This document shows, one piece after another, positions 22,777 through 31,193 of a stretch of 64,000 nucleotides of DNA. Position 1 is the first letter of the stretch; every line of letters starts with the position of its first letter. The notes beneath the pieces are model-generated. The model saw only the letters and a list, made by a program, of their open reading frames with translations. It made no database searches and had not been told where the DNA came from. Origin of the DNA: a virus. Where the stretch lies: IMG/VR virus record IMGVR_UViG_3300031787_008043, positions 1 to 64,000 of that record. The stretch is one strand, 5' to 3'. Both the position numbers and the translations under genes were made by a program.

Positions 22777-23480
22777 TATTTTTCCTCAATATATGAAAGT
22801 TTAACGTAATTCAATTTAGTCATCGGCAACCGAGTGTCATACTCGATCTCATGCTTTTTGGCTTTTGCCCTTATACTATATTTACTGCCGATTTCGTATT
22901 TTTTGTCTTTGTTAAAATGCACAAGATTGCCGCCAACACCAGCAATATAACTGTAAAGATTGTAGTCTTTGAGATAAAACGAACGAAGGATTTCCAGTTC
23001 GCCTGAGATTGAACTGTCAACGTTATAATGCACAGAATCAACAAAATCAGTTTTGAGACGACGACGGTAAGCAAGATCGTGCAGTTCTCGTTGAATCATT
23101 GCAGGAACATAAGCAACAAAGCCTACATTCTTAGGTGTACATTCTTCGCTGCTAAACGCAGCAAACGTATCACGCTGAAACTGACTGAGATCGTTGCCAA
23201 TCATAAGAAACGTGTAACGCTTGAAATGACTGCGGGCAGATTCTAGAGCAGCAACATCTTCATTCGTAACTTCAACAGGCTCGAACTGTTCAGGAACCCA
23301 GTGATTCTTGCTGCCTTCGCTGATGGCCTTGAGAGCAAACATAAACTTGATAGCATCCTTGTTGCCCCAAAAGGAAACATTGCCATCCTTATCGTATACA
23401 GTTTCTTTGTAGTAGTTTTTGTTGATACGATAGATAGCAAATGATAGTTTAAGTGCTTCATCAGTTGAAAACGTATCCAT
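22776..23480 (-). CDS. Unknown protein, 234 aa
   Basis: Starts at ATG 23480 with GAGGCGG upstream. Soluble mixed protein with several Tyr- and Lys-rich strands; contains EFRSFYLKDYNLYSYIAGVGGNLVHF-like beta segments late in the sequence. I find no catalytic motif. It precedes the membrane-anchored protein gene directly. Confidence 0.7.
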   Translation of the reverse strand: MDTFSTDEALKLSFAIYRINKNYYKETVYDKDGNVSFWGNKDAIKFMFALKAISEGSKNHWVPEQFEPVEVTNEDVAALESARSHFKRYTFLMIGNDLSQFQRDTFAAFSSEECTPKNVGFVAYVPAMIQRELHDLAYRRRLKTDFVDSVHYNVDSSISGELEILRSFYLKDYNLYSYIAGVGGNLVHFNKDKKYEIGSKYSIRAKAKKHEIEYDTRLPMTKLNYVKLSYIEEK

Positions 23481-23540
23481 AGCCGCCTCGTTGTGTGCCT
23501 ACATGTTCAACATACAACAAGACGCACGGGTTGTCAATCT

Positions 23541-24425
23541 TTATTTTTTTTTGTTAACTTCGAACAATTTAGGATCTAGTTCTTTTTTCTTTTTTCTGTC
23601 TTTGCGCCAGCCTTCGCGCATTTTTTCTCTCTTGGCAAGTTCTTCTGCTTCTGGACTCTTTGGAGTAGGATCTGGCAAAGCCTTGACTGAGTCCAGTGTA
23701 GGAACAAATGCATCATAGGCATTTTTATTCATCTCAAACCCAACAAATTTTCTTCCATAGCGTAGTGCGGTTCTGGCTGTGGTAAATCCTCCGCAGAACG
23801 GATCCATCACAACATCGCCTCTGTTGCTGCTGTAAAGAACAAATTTTTCAATAAACGATTCGTTGAGTTGATTCTTGTTTTTCAATTGTCCAGGATTATG
23901 AGCCCGAGGCATGTCCTGCACTGTAAGACGGTCGTGATAACTGTCTTTTTGATCTGTGAAATAAACATTACTGTTGAATGTTCTTGTTTGCTTGCCCTTA
24001 TCGGGCTTTTGCCAAAACAGAATGTGATAGTGACTGCTGACCCACTTGTTTTTTGTACTCACACCAAAACTGTATTTTGCAATGATATGATTGACTTCTT
24101 TCAAGTCAGTGCTGTGCAATGCATTTAGAATATGATGAAGGTTTGTATAACCACTTACAATATAGATACTGCCGCCCGGACGTAGTACTCTAGCACATTC
24201 GCCGATCCAGTCTTTGCTAAACTGTGCATAGGTTTCTAAAGGAACGTCCACATACCCAGGTACAACAAAACTTTCGTCACGATGATAGTGAGCGTCCAGT
24301 TTGTCGCCGTCAATACCGTAAGGCGGATCTGTAAAAATAAGATCCACGTTGCCATCGGCAACGTGGTCTTTGATTCCTGTAATGCAGTCTTGATTATAGA
24401 CCTGGAATGTCATTGCGAATTGCAT
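23541..24425 (-). CDS. DNA methyltransferase (N4-cytosine/N6-adenine type)
   Basis: 294 aa. Motif IV DPPYGIDG lies near residue 36 and motif I DPFCGGFTTA near 216, so the catalytic block precedes the SAM-binding block, the beta-type order of the N6_N4_Mtase family. The region between is the target-recognition part. The C-terminal 50 residues are very basic. The gene overlaps the start of the nuclease-like gene partner upstream (24394-24954) by 32 nt. It would methylate phage DNA at a specific site, either for self-protection or as half of a restriction-modification pair. Confidence 0.88.
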   Translation of the reverse strand: MQFAMTFQVYNQDCITGIKDHVADGNVDLIFTDPPYGIDGDKLDAHYHRDESFVVPGYVDVPLETYAQFSKDWIGECARVLRPGGSIYIVSGYTNLHHILNALHSTDLKEVNHIIAKYSFGVSTKNKWVSSHYHILFWQKPDKGKQTRTFNSNVYFTDQKDSYHDRLTVQDMPRAHNPGQLKNKNQLNESFIEKFVLYSSNRGDVVMDPFCGGFTTARTALRYGRKFVGFEMNKNAYDAFVPTLDSVKALPDPTPKSPEAEELAKREKMREGWRKDRKKKKELDPKLFEVNKKK

Positions 24426-24954
24426 CCATAATTAGTTGCTTTAGATTATTATTATACGTGTTTTCACAAAGGATACGACCAGAAACTTCCGTAATTGCTG
24501 CTTTGGGTACTTTAACAACAACACCGTCGCCTTGAACTTTGGCATGTTTCAACACTGTCTTTTTGTCGAGAACAAAAGCACCGTCGTTGCGTACTACAAT
24601 CACACAATCTGCTACATGTGATTCGGGCAAGGTTTTGTTCTTGTTGGTGCCATTTGTGTTGCTTAGTTTTACTTCGTAGTTTTTACGTAGACTACCATCT
24701 TTTTTGTACATATTATCGCTGAGTTGACTTTTTAATTCAACGTCGATGTTGTGTTTTGGCCAAACGTAATCTCTGTGATCTTCACCGACATATTTTAGAT
24801 TATTGTTTGAGTGTGTTTCTACTGTTAGTTCTGCAATCAGACCTTTGAGAAATCTCCATTGTGCATCATTAAAGTCTTCAAGAGAGTTTCCATATTCAAC
24901 AATTCCTTGCCAATTAAACGCCTTTAGATCTGTTAGGATTTCTGTGTTTAGCAT
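24394..24954 (-). CDS. Possible PD-(D/E)XK restriction endonuclease
   Basis: 186 aa. Residues ~67-78 read PKHNIDVELKSQ, compatible with a PD...(D/E)XK active site (Asp-x-Glu-x-Lys), followed by a Lys/Asn-rich region (KLSNTNGTNKNKT) typical of DNA-contacting loops. It directly precedes and overlaps a DNA methyltransferase gene, the usual arrangement for type II restriction-modification. No family is recognised with certainty; it could instead be an unrelated protein. Confidence 0.45.
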   Translation of the reverse strand: MLNTEILTDLKAFNWQGIVEYGNSLEDFNDAQWRFLKGLIAELTVETHSNNNLKYVGEDHRDYVWPKHNIDVELKSQLSDNMYKKDGSLRKNYEVKLSNTNGTNKNKTLPESHVADCVIVVRNDGAFVLDKKTVLKHAKVQGDGVVVKVPKAAITEVSGRILCENTYNNNLKQLIMDAIRNDIPGL

Positions 24955-25003
24955 TGTATGTTCCTTTAAATTTTAATAAGTATAACATCAATTTATCATG
25001 GTG

Positions 25004-25549
25004 TCAAGACAAAAACAACCTAAAGTGATCTGCTAGGGTCATAGTTGTGTCTACTGATACACCGTCGTGAGTTACAAACAGATTTGCTGTATCAAAGCAA
25101 TACTGATAGCGGCACCAAAAGTTATAGATATCTGGTGTGCGGCTAGCCCAACCCTTTTCACGTAGCAGTGTGTCTTTTTCTACGCTGATACGTGCTGTGG
25201 GCATATTGCAAGCCTGTGTAGGAGTAATTACACCAGCCAACAATAGATCTCGAACGGTGCTGTTAGGAACCATGTGTTCAAAAATTCCGTTGCCTTCGAG
25301 CCCTACTTCAACGTAGTGTGCGCCAAAGTTTTCTTTGATGCAGTAGCCATGATAACGCCGCAGTGCATTGTCGATATCATCACGAATCAAACGATAAGTC
25401 TGTTCATCGTTTTTGGTATTATGATACAGGTAAACAAGACGAGTAAGATTGTTAGTAACGTATGCTGCCGTAGCAGCATACGATTCTAGGTTACGTTTAG
25501 TGCGAACATATACAGGTTCGCGAAAACGTTCAATTGCTTCTTTGAGCAT
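25004..25549 (-). CDS. Unknown protein, 181 aa
   Basis: ATG 25549 immediately follows the stop of the ParB-like gene (25550), so the two are probably co-translated. Helical, with many Tyr and Arg residues, Cys pairs (GYCIKEN; TQACNMP; YQYCFD) and no membrane segment. A functional link to the ParB-like protein is likely from position only. Confidence 0.68.
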   Translation of the reverse strand: MLKEAIERFREPVYVRTKRNLESYAATAAYVTNNLTRLVYLYHNTKNDEQTYRLIRDDIDNALRRYHGYCIKENFGAHYVEVGLEGNGIFEHMVPNSTVRDLLLAGVITPTQACNMPTARISVEKDTLLREKGWASRTPDIYNFWCRYQYCFDTANLFVTHDGVSVDTTMTLADHFRLFLS

Positions 25550-26608
25550 TTAAGCAGCCTTTTTAGGAAACAGTCCAGGAGCAGGATTTTCAGCAAGTTG
25601 AAGTTTTGCACCGTCGCCGTGGTAAGGAAGGTTGAGTTTGCCGCCGTTGATTATGTACAGTTCACGAATGAAGTTAGACATAATGTTTGGTGCATCCCAA
25701 CCGCGACCCGGCGAAACATAACTCACTTGCAGTTTTGCTTTTTCTTTGAACAAAGAACCATTAACCGAAGTACTGCGATTGAATGTTTGTGCAATGGTTT
25801 GCAGAACTTCTAGCATCCAACCATCAGGCAGTTCCTGACGACTATCAAGACGGCTCAGTTCATATAGCCCGATGTACAAGTCTTGGTTAACTTCTTCGTC
25901 GTGTTTGTACACAGTTACAATTGCATTGAGAATACTGTCAAGGGTTTTGCCGCTCTTGTCAACGTCGATGCCTTTGTAGGCATATGCAAAGTGTGAAAAG
26001 AAGTAATCGTTGGATCCGCGCAATTTAACACTACGACGAGTGCCTTTGTCTTCAAGATCAATTCCGTTCTCATCAAATTGATCCTGCATAGTACGAGCCT
26101 TGAAGTTCTTTTCTTCGGTACTGCCAAGTTTGTAACGAGTAAGAGCGTTACGATGCAGATCGCCGGGGCTCAGTTTCTTAACACCAGACTCGTTGAGTTC
26201 TTCAAATGCATAACTAGGAAATGCAGGGTCGTCGGTGTTTACAACAGTGCAAGGAACATGTTCGTAGCCAAGCAATGCAGTTGCAATAGTACGGTGTTGC
26301 CCGTCATAGGTTAGAATTTGTTTTGCACCATTCACACGGCAAGCAGATGCAGGTGTGCAAAGACGAGGATCATATTTTTTAAGAATGGTAATGATGTGTT
26401 TGATGATTACATCACGTTGAACTTCGTAGTCAATCCAAAGTTCGTTGATTGGAACAAGTTTTCCACCTTCGGGAAATTTATGTCCGTTGACATCTACACG
26501 ATTACGAAAGATCGCAAGATTTTCATCTTTGATAGCAAAATTGGCAGCAAGATCGACTTTGACGTCGGCAATTATATCCGTAAGTTTACGGGTCGCACGT
26601 TTGTTCAT
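25550..26608 (-). CDS. ParB/DGQHR-like protein, 352 aa
   Basis: The N-terminal ~140 residues resemble the ParB/sulfiredoxin nuclease-like fold: an INELWIDYEVQRD strand-helix region near residue 48 and the motif ILTYDGQHRTIATALLGY near 92, equivalent to the GxxRxxA box of ParB-like domains. In that superfamily the domain binds CTP or acts as a nuclease or NTP-binding switch. The C-terminal 200 residues are helical and unrecognised. Starts at ATG 26608 with a GGAG site. Role in this phage unknown. Confidence 0.7.
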   Translation of the reverse strand: MNKRATRKLTDIIADVKVDLAANFAIKDENLAIFRNRVDVNGHKFPEGGKLVPINELWIDYEVQRDVIIKHIITILKKYDPRLCTPASACRVNGAKQILTYDGQHRTIATALLGYEHVPCTVVNTDDPAFPSYAFEELNESGVKKLSPGDLHRNALTRYKLGSTEEKNFKARTMQDQFDENGIDLEDKGTRRSVKLRGSNDYFFSHFAYAYKGIDVDKSGKTLDSILNAIVTVYKHDEEVNQDLYIGLYELSRLDSRQELPDGWMLEVLQTIAQTFNRSTSVNGSLFKEKAKLQVSYVSPGRGWDAPNIMSNFIRELYIINGGKLNLPYHGDGAKLQLAENPAPGLFPKKAA

Positions 26609-26695
26609 TTATTTTCTCCATTGAACAATTCAACTGCTAGGAGCACAATGCCCTTCGCTTTAGTTAATATAAACGATGATTAGTCTGTTGTCAAG

Positions 26696-26911
26696 TTAAA
26701 TTCTAAACATAATTCTGCCTTTGTCAAGATCGTATGGTGTCATTTCAATTTTAACACGATCACCTTGTACCAGGCGAATTTTGAACTGGCGCATTTTGCC
26801 TCCAGTATAACAGGTTACTCTATGCCCGTTTTCTAATTCAACACGAAATGTTTGATTGGGCAGTACCTCTATGATACTGCCTTCTAATTCTAATATATCT
26901 TCTTTAGCCAT
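26696..26911 (-). CDS. infA: Translation initiation factor IF-1
   Basis: 71 aa, the normal length of bacterial IF-1 (72). It aligns along its whole length with the family: [50 protein letters not shown] and PYDLDKGRI. The single OB-fold binds the ribosomal A site with IF-2 and IF-3 at initiation. Residues at ~35-40 (TCYTGG instead of the usual AHISG) differ at a loop near 16S rRNA. It overlaps the AbrB-like gene upstream by 8 nt. A phage copy could bias initiation to phage mRNAs together with the bS21 encoded at 42704. Confidence 0.93.
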   Translation of the reverse strand: MAKEDILELEGSIIEVLPNQTFRVELENGHRVTCYTGGKMRQFKIRLVQGDRVKIEMTPYDLDKGRIMFRI

Positions 26912-27086
26912 TCTCTACCTTGGATATAGCGACGCCACCTTCTTCTAACACTTCAATCTTTAAGACGTCGCCTGGTTTCCAGCCCAACTGTTCAGCAATT
27001 TCCTGAGGAATATTCATTAACACGTTCTCAGGGTCGCCGTTGATGTCTTGAAACACTTCTTCAACTGAATACGTTTTATTTACCAA
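26904..27086 (-). CDS. AbrB/MazE-type DNA-binding protein
   Basis: 60 aa with probable TTG start at 27086 after a GGAG site. The segment [32 protein letters not shown] is a SpoVT-AbrB swapped-hairpin domain, as in AbrB and MazE/VapB antitoxins. No toxin partner is adjacent; overlapping genes are IF-1 and a small unknown protein. A transcription regulator is the likelier role. Confidence 0.82.
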   Translation of the reverse strand: MVNKTYSVEEVFQDINGDPENVLMNIPQEIAEQLGWKPGDVLKIEVLEEGGVAISKVENG

Positions 27087-27258
27087 AACGTTCTCTCCAT
27101 TTGCCTTGTAGAGTATCTACCAAGTTCTTTGGCATTAATTTAACACTTTTCAATGTACTGTTGTCTTTCTTTTTTTCTTTAACATGTGCAACAGCATTGC
27201 CGCTGCTGGTAGCACTAACTATATATCTATTTTTTTCTGTTACTATTTCCCAGCGCAT
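27076..27258 (-). CDS. Unknown small basic protein, 60 aa
   Basis: First minus-strand gene left of a divergent intergenic region. Starts at ATG 27258 with AAGGAAG. Lys-rich, with a small beta-like start (RWEIVTEKNRYIVSAT). Function unknown. Confidence 0.65.
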   Translation of the reverse strand: MRWEIVTEKNRYIVSATSSGNAVAHVKEKKKDNSTLKSVKLMPKNLVDTLQGKWRERFGK

Positions 27259-27274
27259 TGTTCTTCCTTGTTTG

Positions 27275-27460
27275 GCGATCCGTTAGCCACACACTGTTGG
27301 ACGAGTGCTTGTGACCCTTAACTAACTTTGAGATTCGTAGTCATAGATTTCGTTAGTTAAGATTTATGGTTTCGGCAGTAGGCCGCGACGGACCAAGCGC
27401 GGCACTCTACTGCTGTTACTAGACTACGATAGATCTTAGCACTTGTCAAGTGCTATTTTA
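27275..27460 (+). ncRNA. Candidate structured RNA in divergent intergenic region
   Basis: The 250-nt gap between divergent genes is packed with perfect stems: CTTAACTAAC (27317-27326) with GTTAGTTAAG (27352-27361); GCAGTAG (27375-27381) with CTACTGC (27407-27413), enclosing CCGCG (27383-27387) with CGCGG (27398-27402); and a final AGCACTT (27438-27444)/AAGTGCT (27448-27454) hairpin followed by ATTTTAAAA. The last could terminate a plus-strand RNA. No known RNA family recognised; it could also be the 5' regulatory leader of the plus-strand operon. Confidence 0.5.
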
Positions 27461-27511
27461 AAAAGTCGTTGACTGCGCTAAATACAATACGCAAGGCGTG
27501 AGGGCGCACTT

Positions 27512-27790
27512 ATGGATTTTTTATCACTTGTTGGCGAAGTAGGCTTTCCTATAGCCGGGGCATTAGCAGCCGGGGGATTTGTTTTCTTAACACTAAAGTT
27601 TATTCTAGCAGGAGTAACTGGAAGTGTTACAACTCTAAAGAATATTATTGCACAACTGGATAACCGTGTGCAAACTATGAATAATGATTTAGTTAAAATT
27701 GATGCATTATTGAGTTATGCATTGAGTGTTAAGCCTAACATAGATCGTATTGCTGCAAACGAAGGTAAAAATGATGCGAGACGTGACTAA
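27512..27790 (+). CDS. Membrane protein, 92 aa (holin-like candidate)
   Basis: First gene of the plus-strand island; GAGGG ribosome site upstream of ATG 27512. The N-terminal 45 residues are hydrophobic with Gly/Ala (VGFPIAGALAAGGFVFLTLKFILAGV), followed by a helical coiled-coil-like part (TLKNIIAQLDNRVQTMNNDLVKIDALL). The next gene has the same layout, suggesting duplication. A holin or membrane-sensor role is a guess. Confidence 0.7.
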   Translation: MDFLSLVGEVGFPIAGALAAGGFVFLTLKFILAGVTGSVTTLKNIIAQLDNRVQTMNNDLVKIDALLSYALSVKPNIDRIAANEGKNDARRD

Positions 27791-28134
27791 TGGAATTTGA
27801 CATAGCAGGTGCAATTAAAGACTTTGGATTTCCTATCATTGCAGCAATGGGCATGGGCTACTTTGTTTTCTTTATATGGAAATGGGTAACCGAAGAAATT
27901 GATCCAGTTGTTGGCGAAACAATGGGTACATTGATTAAACTTGTTGATCGTGTACGCATGTTAGACAACGACATGATACGTCTAAACAGCAAACTAACAA
28001 TGGTATTAGAATATCGCCAGCACCTAGATATGTTACCACAGGATAAAAAAGATGATCTTGATGAAATAATCAACAAGTATCAAAGTCGAAGTCAAGTGTT
28101 CAACAGCACTGGCAGAGAAGATAAAAAAAAATAA
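27790..28134 (+). CDS. Membrane protein, 114 aa, paralogue of the gene before
   Basis: ATG 27790 overlaps the previous stop. Same architecture: FGFPIIAAMGMGYFVFFIWKW near the start, then a heptad-like helix (MGTLIKLVDRVRMLDNDMIRLNSKLTMVL) and a charged tail ending in KKK. Both parts align with the preceding protein (GFPI, ...LDN..., ND...), so the pair arose by duplication. Function unknown. Confidence 0.7.
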   Translation: MEFDIAGAIKDFGFPIIAAMGMGYFVFFIWKWVTEEIDPVVGETMGTLIKLVDRVRMLDNDMIRLNSKLTMVLEYRQHLDMLPQDKKDDLDEIINKYQSRSQVFNSTGREDKKK

Positions 28135-28151
28135 TAGAGGGAGAACCAGAA

Positions 28152-28487
28152 ATGGCAAGAACACCAAGAACACCAAAAACACTACAAGAAGACAGTCAGT
28201 TCAACAAGTTTGACACAGACGGCGACGGAGTTGTTTCCGACGACGAACTTGCAAAAGCAGAACGTATTGTTGACTTAGAAAACAAGGATCAAAAAGAAGA
28301 CCAACTTAGAAGAATGGCATGGGTAGCCATGTTAAGTATGGTTGTCTTTACAGTACTATTGTTTTTACCTTTTATTGGAATTGAAAGATTGGCAGCATTG
28401 GATAATATCCTAAGCATGTTCTACATTGCACAAGCAGGCGTAGTAGCATCATTCTTCGGATCCAGTGCTTATATGAGTCGTTCATAA
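28152..28487 (+). CDS. EF-hand protein with two membrane segments, 111 aa
   Basis: Residues ~20-33 read FDTDGDGVVSDDELA, a complete EF-hand Ca2+ loop (D-x-D-x-D-G-x-x-x-x-D-E). A charged linker is followed by two hydrophobic helices (MAWVAMLSMVVFTVLLFLPF and ILSMFYIAQAGVVASFFG). The two-span topology is holin-like; the EF-hand would lie in the cytoplasm or periplasm as a Ca2+ sensor. AGAGGGAGAA ribosome site. It ends the island's main operon at the terminator 28511. Confidence 0.78.
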   Translation: MARTPRTPKTLQEDSQFNKFDTDGDGVVSDDELAKAERIVDLENKDQKEDQLRRMAWVAMLSMVVFTVLLFLPFIGIERLAALDNILSMFYIAQAGVVASFFGSSAYMSRS

Positions 28488-28510
28488 CGAACGTTTTATT
28501 TGAATAATAA

Positions 28511-28543
28511 CAAGGAGCCTGTGGGCTCCTTGTCTGCTTTTTT
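28511..28543 (+). terminator. Rho-independent terminator
   Basis: Perfect 9-bp stem CAAGGAGCC/GGCTCCTTG with a 4-nt loop followed by a T-rich tract on the plus strand; closes the plus-strand operon. Confidence 0.9.
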
Positions 28544-28596
28544 ATTTTGTATCTGATATATATGTATAAGACATAGAACAAAAAGGCAAAACTAGC

Positions 28597-28836
28597 ATGA
28601 TTTGGATAGATTATAATATAACTCAAGCCGGCGGCAATTTTAGAGTCGAAGGTGAATGGCCTGGAGAAGTTATGGGGCTCGACAGACAGGGCAATCCCGG
28701 AAACAAGAAACGTCCGTTGTATCAACCCGGTGATGTTTTTATAGTTAACAAGGATGGGTGGCTTGTTAAACAAGAAGAATTGACATCACTGATGTTAACA
28801 TATGAGAGTAAAAAATCTACTTTGTCAGGGCAATAA
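28597..28836 (+). CDS. Unknown protein, 79 aa
   Basis: Plus-strand gene between the terminator and the convergent cyclase gene, with which it overlaps by 20 nt at the 3' ends. Contains a Gly/Pro-rich start (TQAGGNFRVEGEWPGEVMGLDRQGNPG) that looks like a small beta domain. AAAAAGGC serves as a weak ribosome site. Codon use is phage-like; function unknown. Confidence 0.6.
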   Translation: MIWIDYNITQAGGNFRVEGEWPGEVMGLDRQGNPGNKKRPLYQPGDVFIVNKDGWLVKQEELTSLMLTYESKKSTLSGQ

Positions 28837-30859
28837 ACACGCCATTCCAATCTGCTGGCAATGTTTGCGTTTTCATGTATTCACAACGTTCAATCCACAT
28901 ATCGTAGTATTTTTCCATTTTGCCGTCAAATGCTCTGCGAATTAAATTACACTGTTCTATTGCTTCATCAAACTGTTTCATACGATATAGTTTGTGCATT
29001 TGATCATGATGTTTTTTACTGGTTTTCCATGTTGGTTTAACATCGTCTAATACAGTATAGATAGCAACACCTACAGTTTTACCTTTAACTGCTAAGTCAT
29101 CTACTTTGAGGAAGAAGAATTCGTCTTTGCACTGTTCTACTGTAGCGCCACCCACGAGTAATAAGCAGCCGTATTCTTTACATTTTGATTCGATTCTTGC
29201 GGCGGTGCTGACTGCGTCTCCAAGTACGTCGTAACTGTGACGTTTGGTTGACCCCATTTCTCCGATGTATCCGAGACCTGTGTTGATTCCGGCGCCCATG
29301 CCAACTGGTGGTCTTCCTTGGGGTATGATGACTGTTTCATTAAAATTCTCTACTGCTCGTAACATTTTTAAACCAGTAGCAACTGCTGTCTTTGCATGTT
29401 CAGGATCGTCTACTGGTGCATTGTGTATATGCATACTTGCATCACCGATATATTTAATAATCATACCGTTTGCATCTAGCACAGGCTGTGTGATAGCATC
29501 CATGTATCCATTCATTATTTTAGTAAGTCCTGCAACATCGTCGCCGAAACTTTCACCTAATGGTGTAAAGCCACGTAAATCGCTAAACAGTATGCTTACT
29601 TCTTTCTTCATGCCTTTCTTGACAAGATCTGGGTTTGTTTGCAATAACTTAACTACGGCAGGTGATGCATATCCTTCGAACTGTTTCTTGATTGCTTGCT
29701 TTTGTAAGAACTCACTTACAAATTTGATTACATAACGTATAATACCTACAAGCAATAGAAACGCCGCAGGTAAAAATCCATCAATCAAGAAGTTGTAGGT
29801 AGCAAAGGCATAGATGCTACCACCGATTGACCCACCTACAAGTATTACAAAAATGCCAATGCCCGCATAAGTCCAACGTGCAGCAACTATTAGTGCTAAT
29901 CCGGCAAGTACAAATGCTAATAATTCGGCACCTGGTGACCATGCAGGGCGTTCTATGTTACTTGCATTAAACACTGTGCCTAACATCATAGCCTGTAGTT
30001 CATGTGGCCACACGCCGCCTTTGGCTGTTGCAATTGGTTGTGTAATGCCAGCCGCAGTAGGACCTACAAATACTATACCTCCGGCAAAGTCTGCAGGTAG
30101 TTCTGCTGCACTGTGACTGCTAAAGCCTTGACTCCAGTCTAACCATACTCTACCAAGTCCATCAGTTTGTAGTACACCGTATTGCGGAATTCGTAATTTG
30201 TCAACTCCCAACGGTGATAATTTGATTTGGAAACTAGGATCCCCTGCTAGAACTCTAAGCACTTCCATAGTAACGTTAGGGTATAGTATTCCTCCACTTT
30301 CTAGTACTAGCGGAGCACGTCTGACAACTCCATCAATTTCTGGAAAGGTATTGATAATTCCTGACCCAACTGCTGCATTTTCAATGGCAGGCACGTTTGC
30401 TGTGATGCCAGGCACGGCAGGGATAAGATCAATAAAGTCACTATTAATGATACTAGCACCAGGGTTGATTGGTTCATTTTTATTTTCCTCAGTTCCTAAC
30501 ATTGTAACTACAACAGGATAATTACCCATAGTAGTTGATAGTATCCTGTCTTGTCCTGCTCTGTCTGTTTCGCTCATCAACACGTTAAACACAACTAGTC
30601 CTGCGCCACGTGCATATAGATCCTCTATTAGTTTAGCATAATCGCCTCTTGGCCAAGGCCACTGACCGCGAGCAGTAATACTTGCTTCATCTATATTAAC
30701 TGTATAAATGTTATTTTCTACAGGTGCTTGATTTACTATCAACTGATCAAAATATCGTAAACGTAGACTTTCCAAAAAATCAGGGTTACTGAACTGTAAC
30801 CAGCCCAACAACCCTAAAATTACAATGCTCCAAACAGGTGATAATAACAGTTTTTTCAC
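28817..30859 (-). CDS. CHASE2-domain class III adenylate/guanylate cyclase
   Basis: 680 aa. N-terminal membrane helix (~8-25), a large extracytoplasmic CHASE2 sensor domain (~27-290) with the typical FDQLI...VNIDEASI...GQWPWPR start, three membrane helices (~305-385), and a cytoplasmic class III cyclase domain (~410-620). Metal-binding Asp residues sit in LFSDLRGFT and YIGDASMH; the Lys in IKYIGD favours ATP. At the transition-state position the usual Asn is Ser (DAVSTAARIES) while the Arg is kept, so activity may be altered. Such proteins make cAMP in response to an outside signal. GTG start 30859, overlapping the small gene upstream. It ends the block with FecR and curli-type genes. Confidence 0.9.
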   Translation of the reverse strand: MKKLLLSPVWSIVILGLLGWLQFSNPDFLESLRLRYFDQLIVNQAPVENNIYTVNIDEASITARGQWPWPRGDYAKLIEDLYARGAGLVVFNVLMSETDRAGQDRILSTTMGNYPVVVTMLGTEENKNEPINPGASIINSDFIDLIPAVPGITANVPAIENAAVGSGIINTFPEIDGVVRRAPLVLESGGILYPNVTMEVLRVLAGDPSFQIKLSPLGVDKLRIPQYGVLQTDGLGRVWLDWSQGFSSHSAAELPADFAGGIVFVGPTAAGITQPIATAKGGVWPHELQAMMLGTVFNASNIERPAWSPGAELLAFVLAGLALIVAARWTYAGIGIFVILVGGSIGGSIYAFATYNFLIDGFLPAAFLLLVGIIRYVIKFVSEFLQKQAIKKQFEGYASPAVVKLLQTNPDLVKKGMKKEVSILFSDLRGFTPLGESFGDDVAGLTKIMNGYMDAITQPVLDANGMIIKYIGDASMHIHNAPVDDPEHAKTAVATGLKMLRAVENFNETVIIPQGRPPVGMGAGINTGLGYIGEMGSTKRHSYDVLGDAVSTAARIESKCKEYGCLLLVGGATVEQCKDEFFFLKVDDLAVKGKTVGVAIYTVLDDVKPTWKTSKKHHDQMHKLYRMKQFDEAIEQCNLIRRAFDGKMEKYYDMWIERCEYMKTQTLPADWNGVFIALTK

Positions 30860-31107
30860 AATTTTTTTCCTAACAGTTTTGCTTTTAGTGCATCCATTTC
30901 TTGAGATTTATTTTTTACCGGGTGTTTTTCTTCCGCCACCACATACTGGGATTGTGCTTTAGAATTTTTATAGGGTTCTTGGTCCCATCCATTGCGGCTT
31001 CTAATAGCGGCGATGCGGGCCTGAATTTCAGCAACTCTAACAGAGATTTCTGATGCTCCGGGGTTTTCATTTGCTTCTTTCAAGAATAGATTTCTAAACC
31101 AGTTCAT
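30856..31107 (-). CDS. Unknown small charged protein, 83 aa
   Basis: ATG 31107 to a stop overlapping the cyclase GTG. A short amphipathic N-terminus (MNWFRNLFLKEAN) is followed by Arg/Ala-rich helix and a Lys-rich tail. Coupled to the cyclase gene; possibly a small partner of it, by position only. Confidence 0.62.
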   Translation of the reverse strand: MNWFRNLFLKEANENPGASEISVRVAEIQARIAAIRSRNGWDQEPYKNSKAQSQYVVAEEKHPVKNKSQEMDALKAKLLGKKL

Positions 31108-31160
31108 TTAGTATATTTATTTTATAAACTCTATAATTTTAAATTATAGTTAGTTAGAAA

Positions 31161-31186
31161 GATAGGCTCCGAAGAGCCTATCTTGT
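31161..31186. terminator. Hairpin between the outer-membrane gene and the cyclase pair
   Basis: Perfect 9-bp stem GATAGGCTC/GAGCCTATC with a 4-nt loop. T-tracts are weak on the minus strand and better on the plus strand, so attenuation or mRNA 3'-end protection of the minus-strand operon is as likely as full termination. Confidence 0.65.
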
Positions 31187-31193
31187 TTTTACA

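Noticed and set aside
26904-27258. MazE/MazF-type toxin-antitoxin pair
   Set aside because: The AbrB-like protein fits an antitoxin fold, but the neighbouring 60-aa protein shows no MazF or VapC features.
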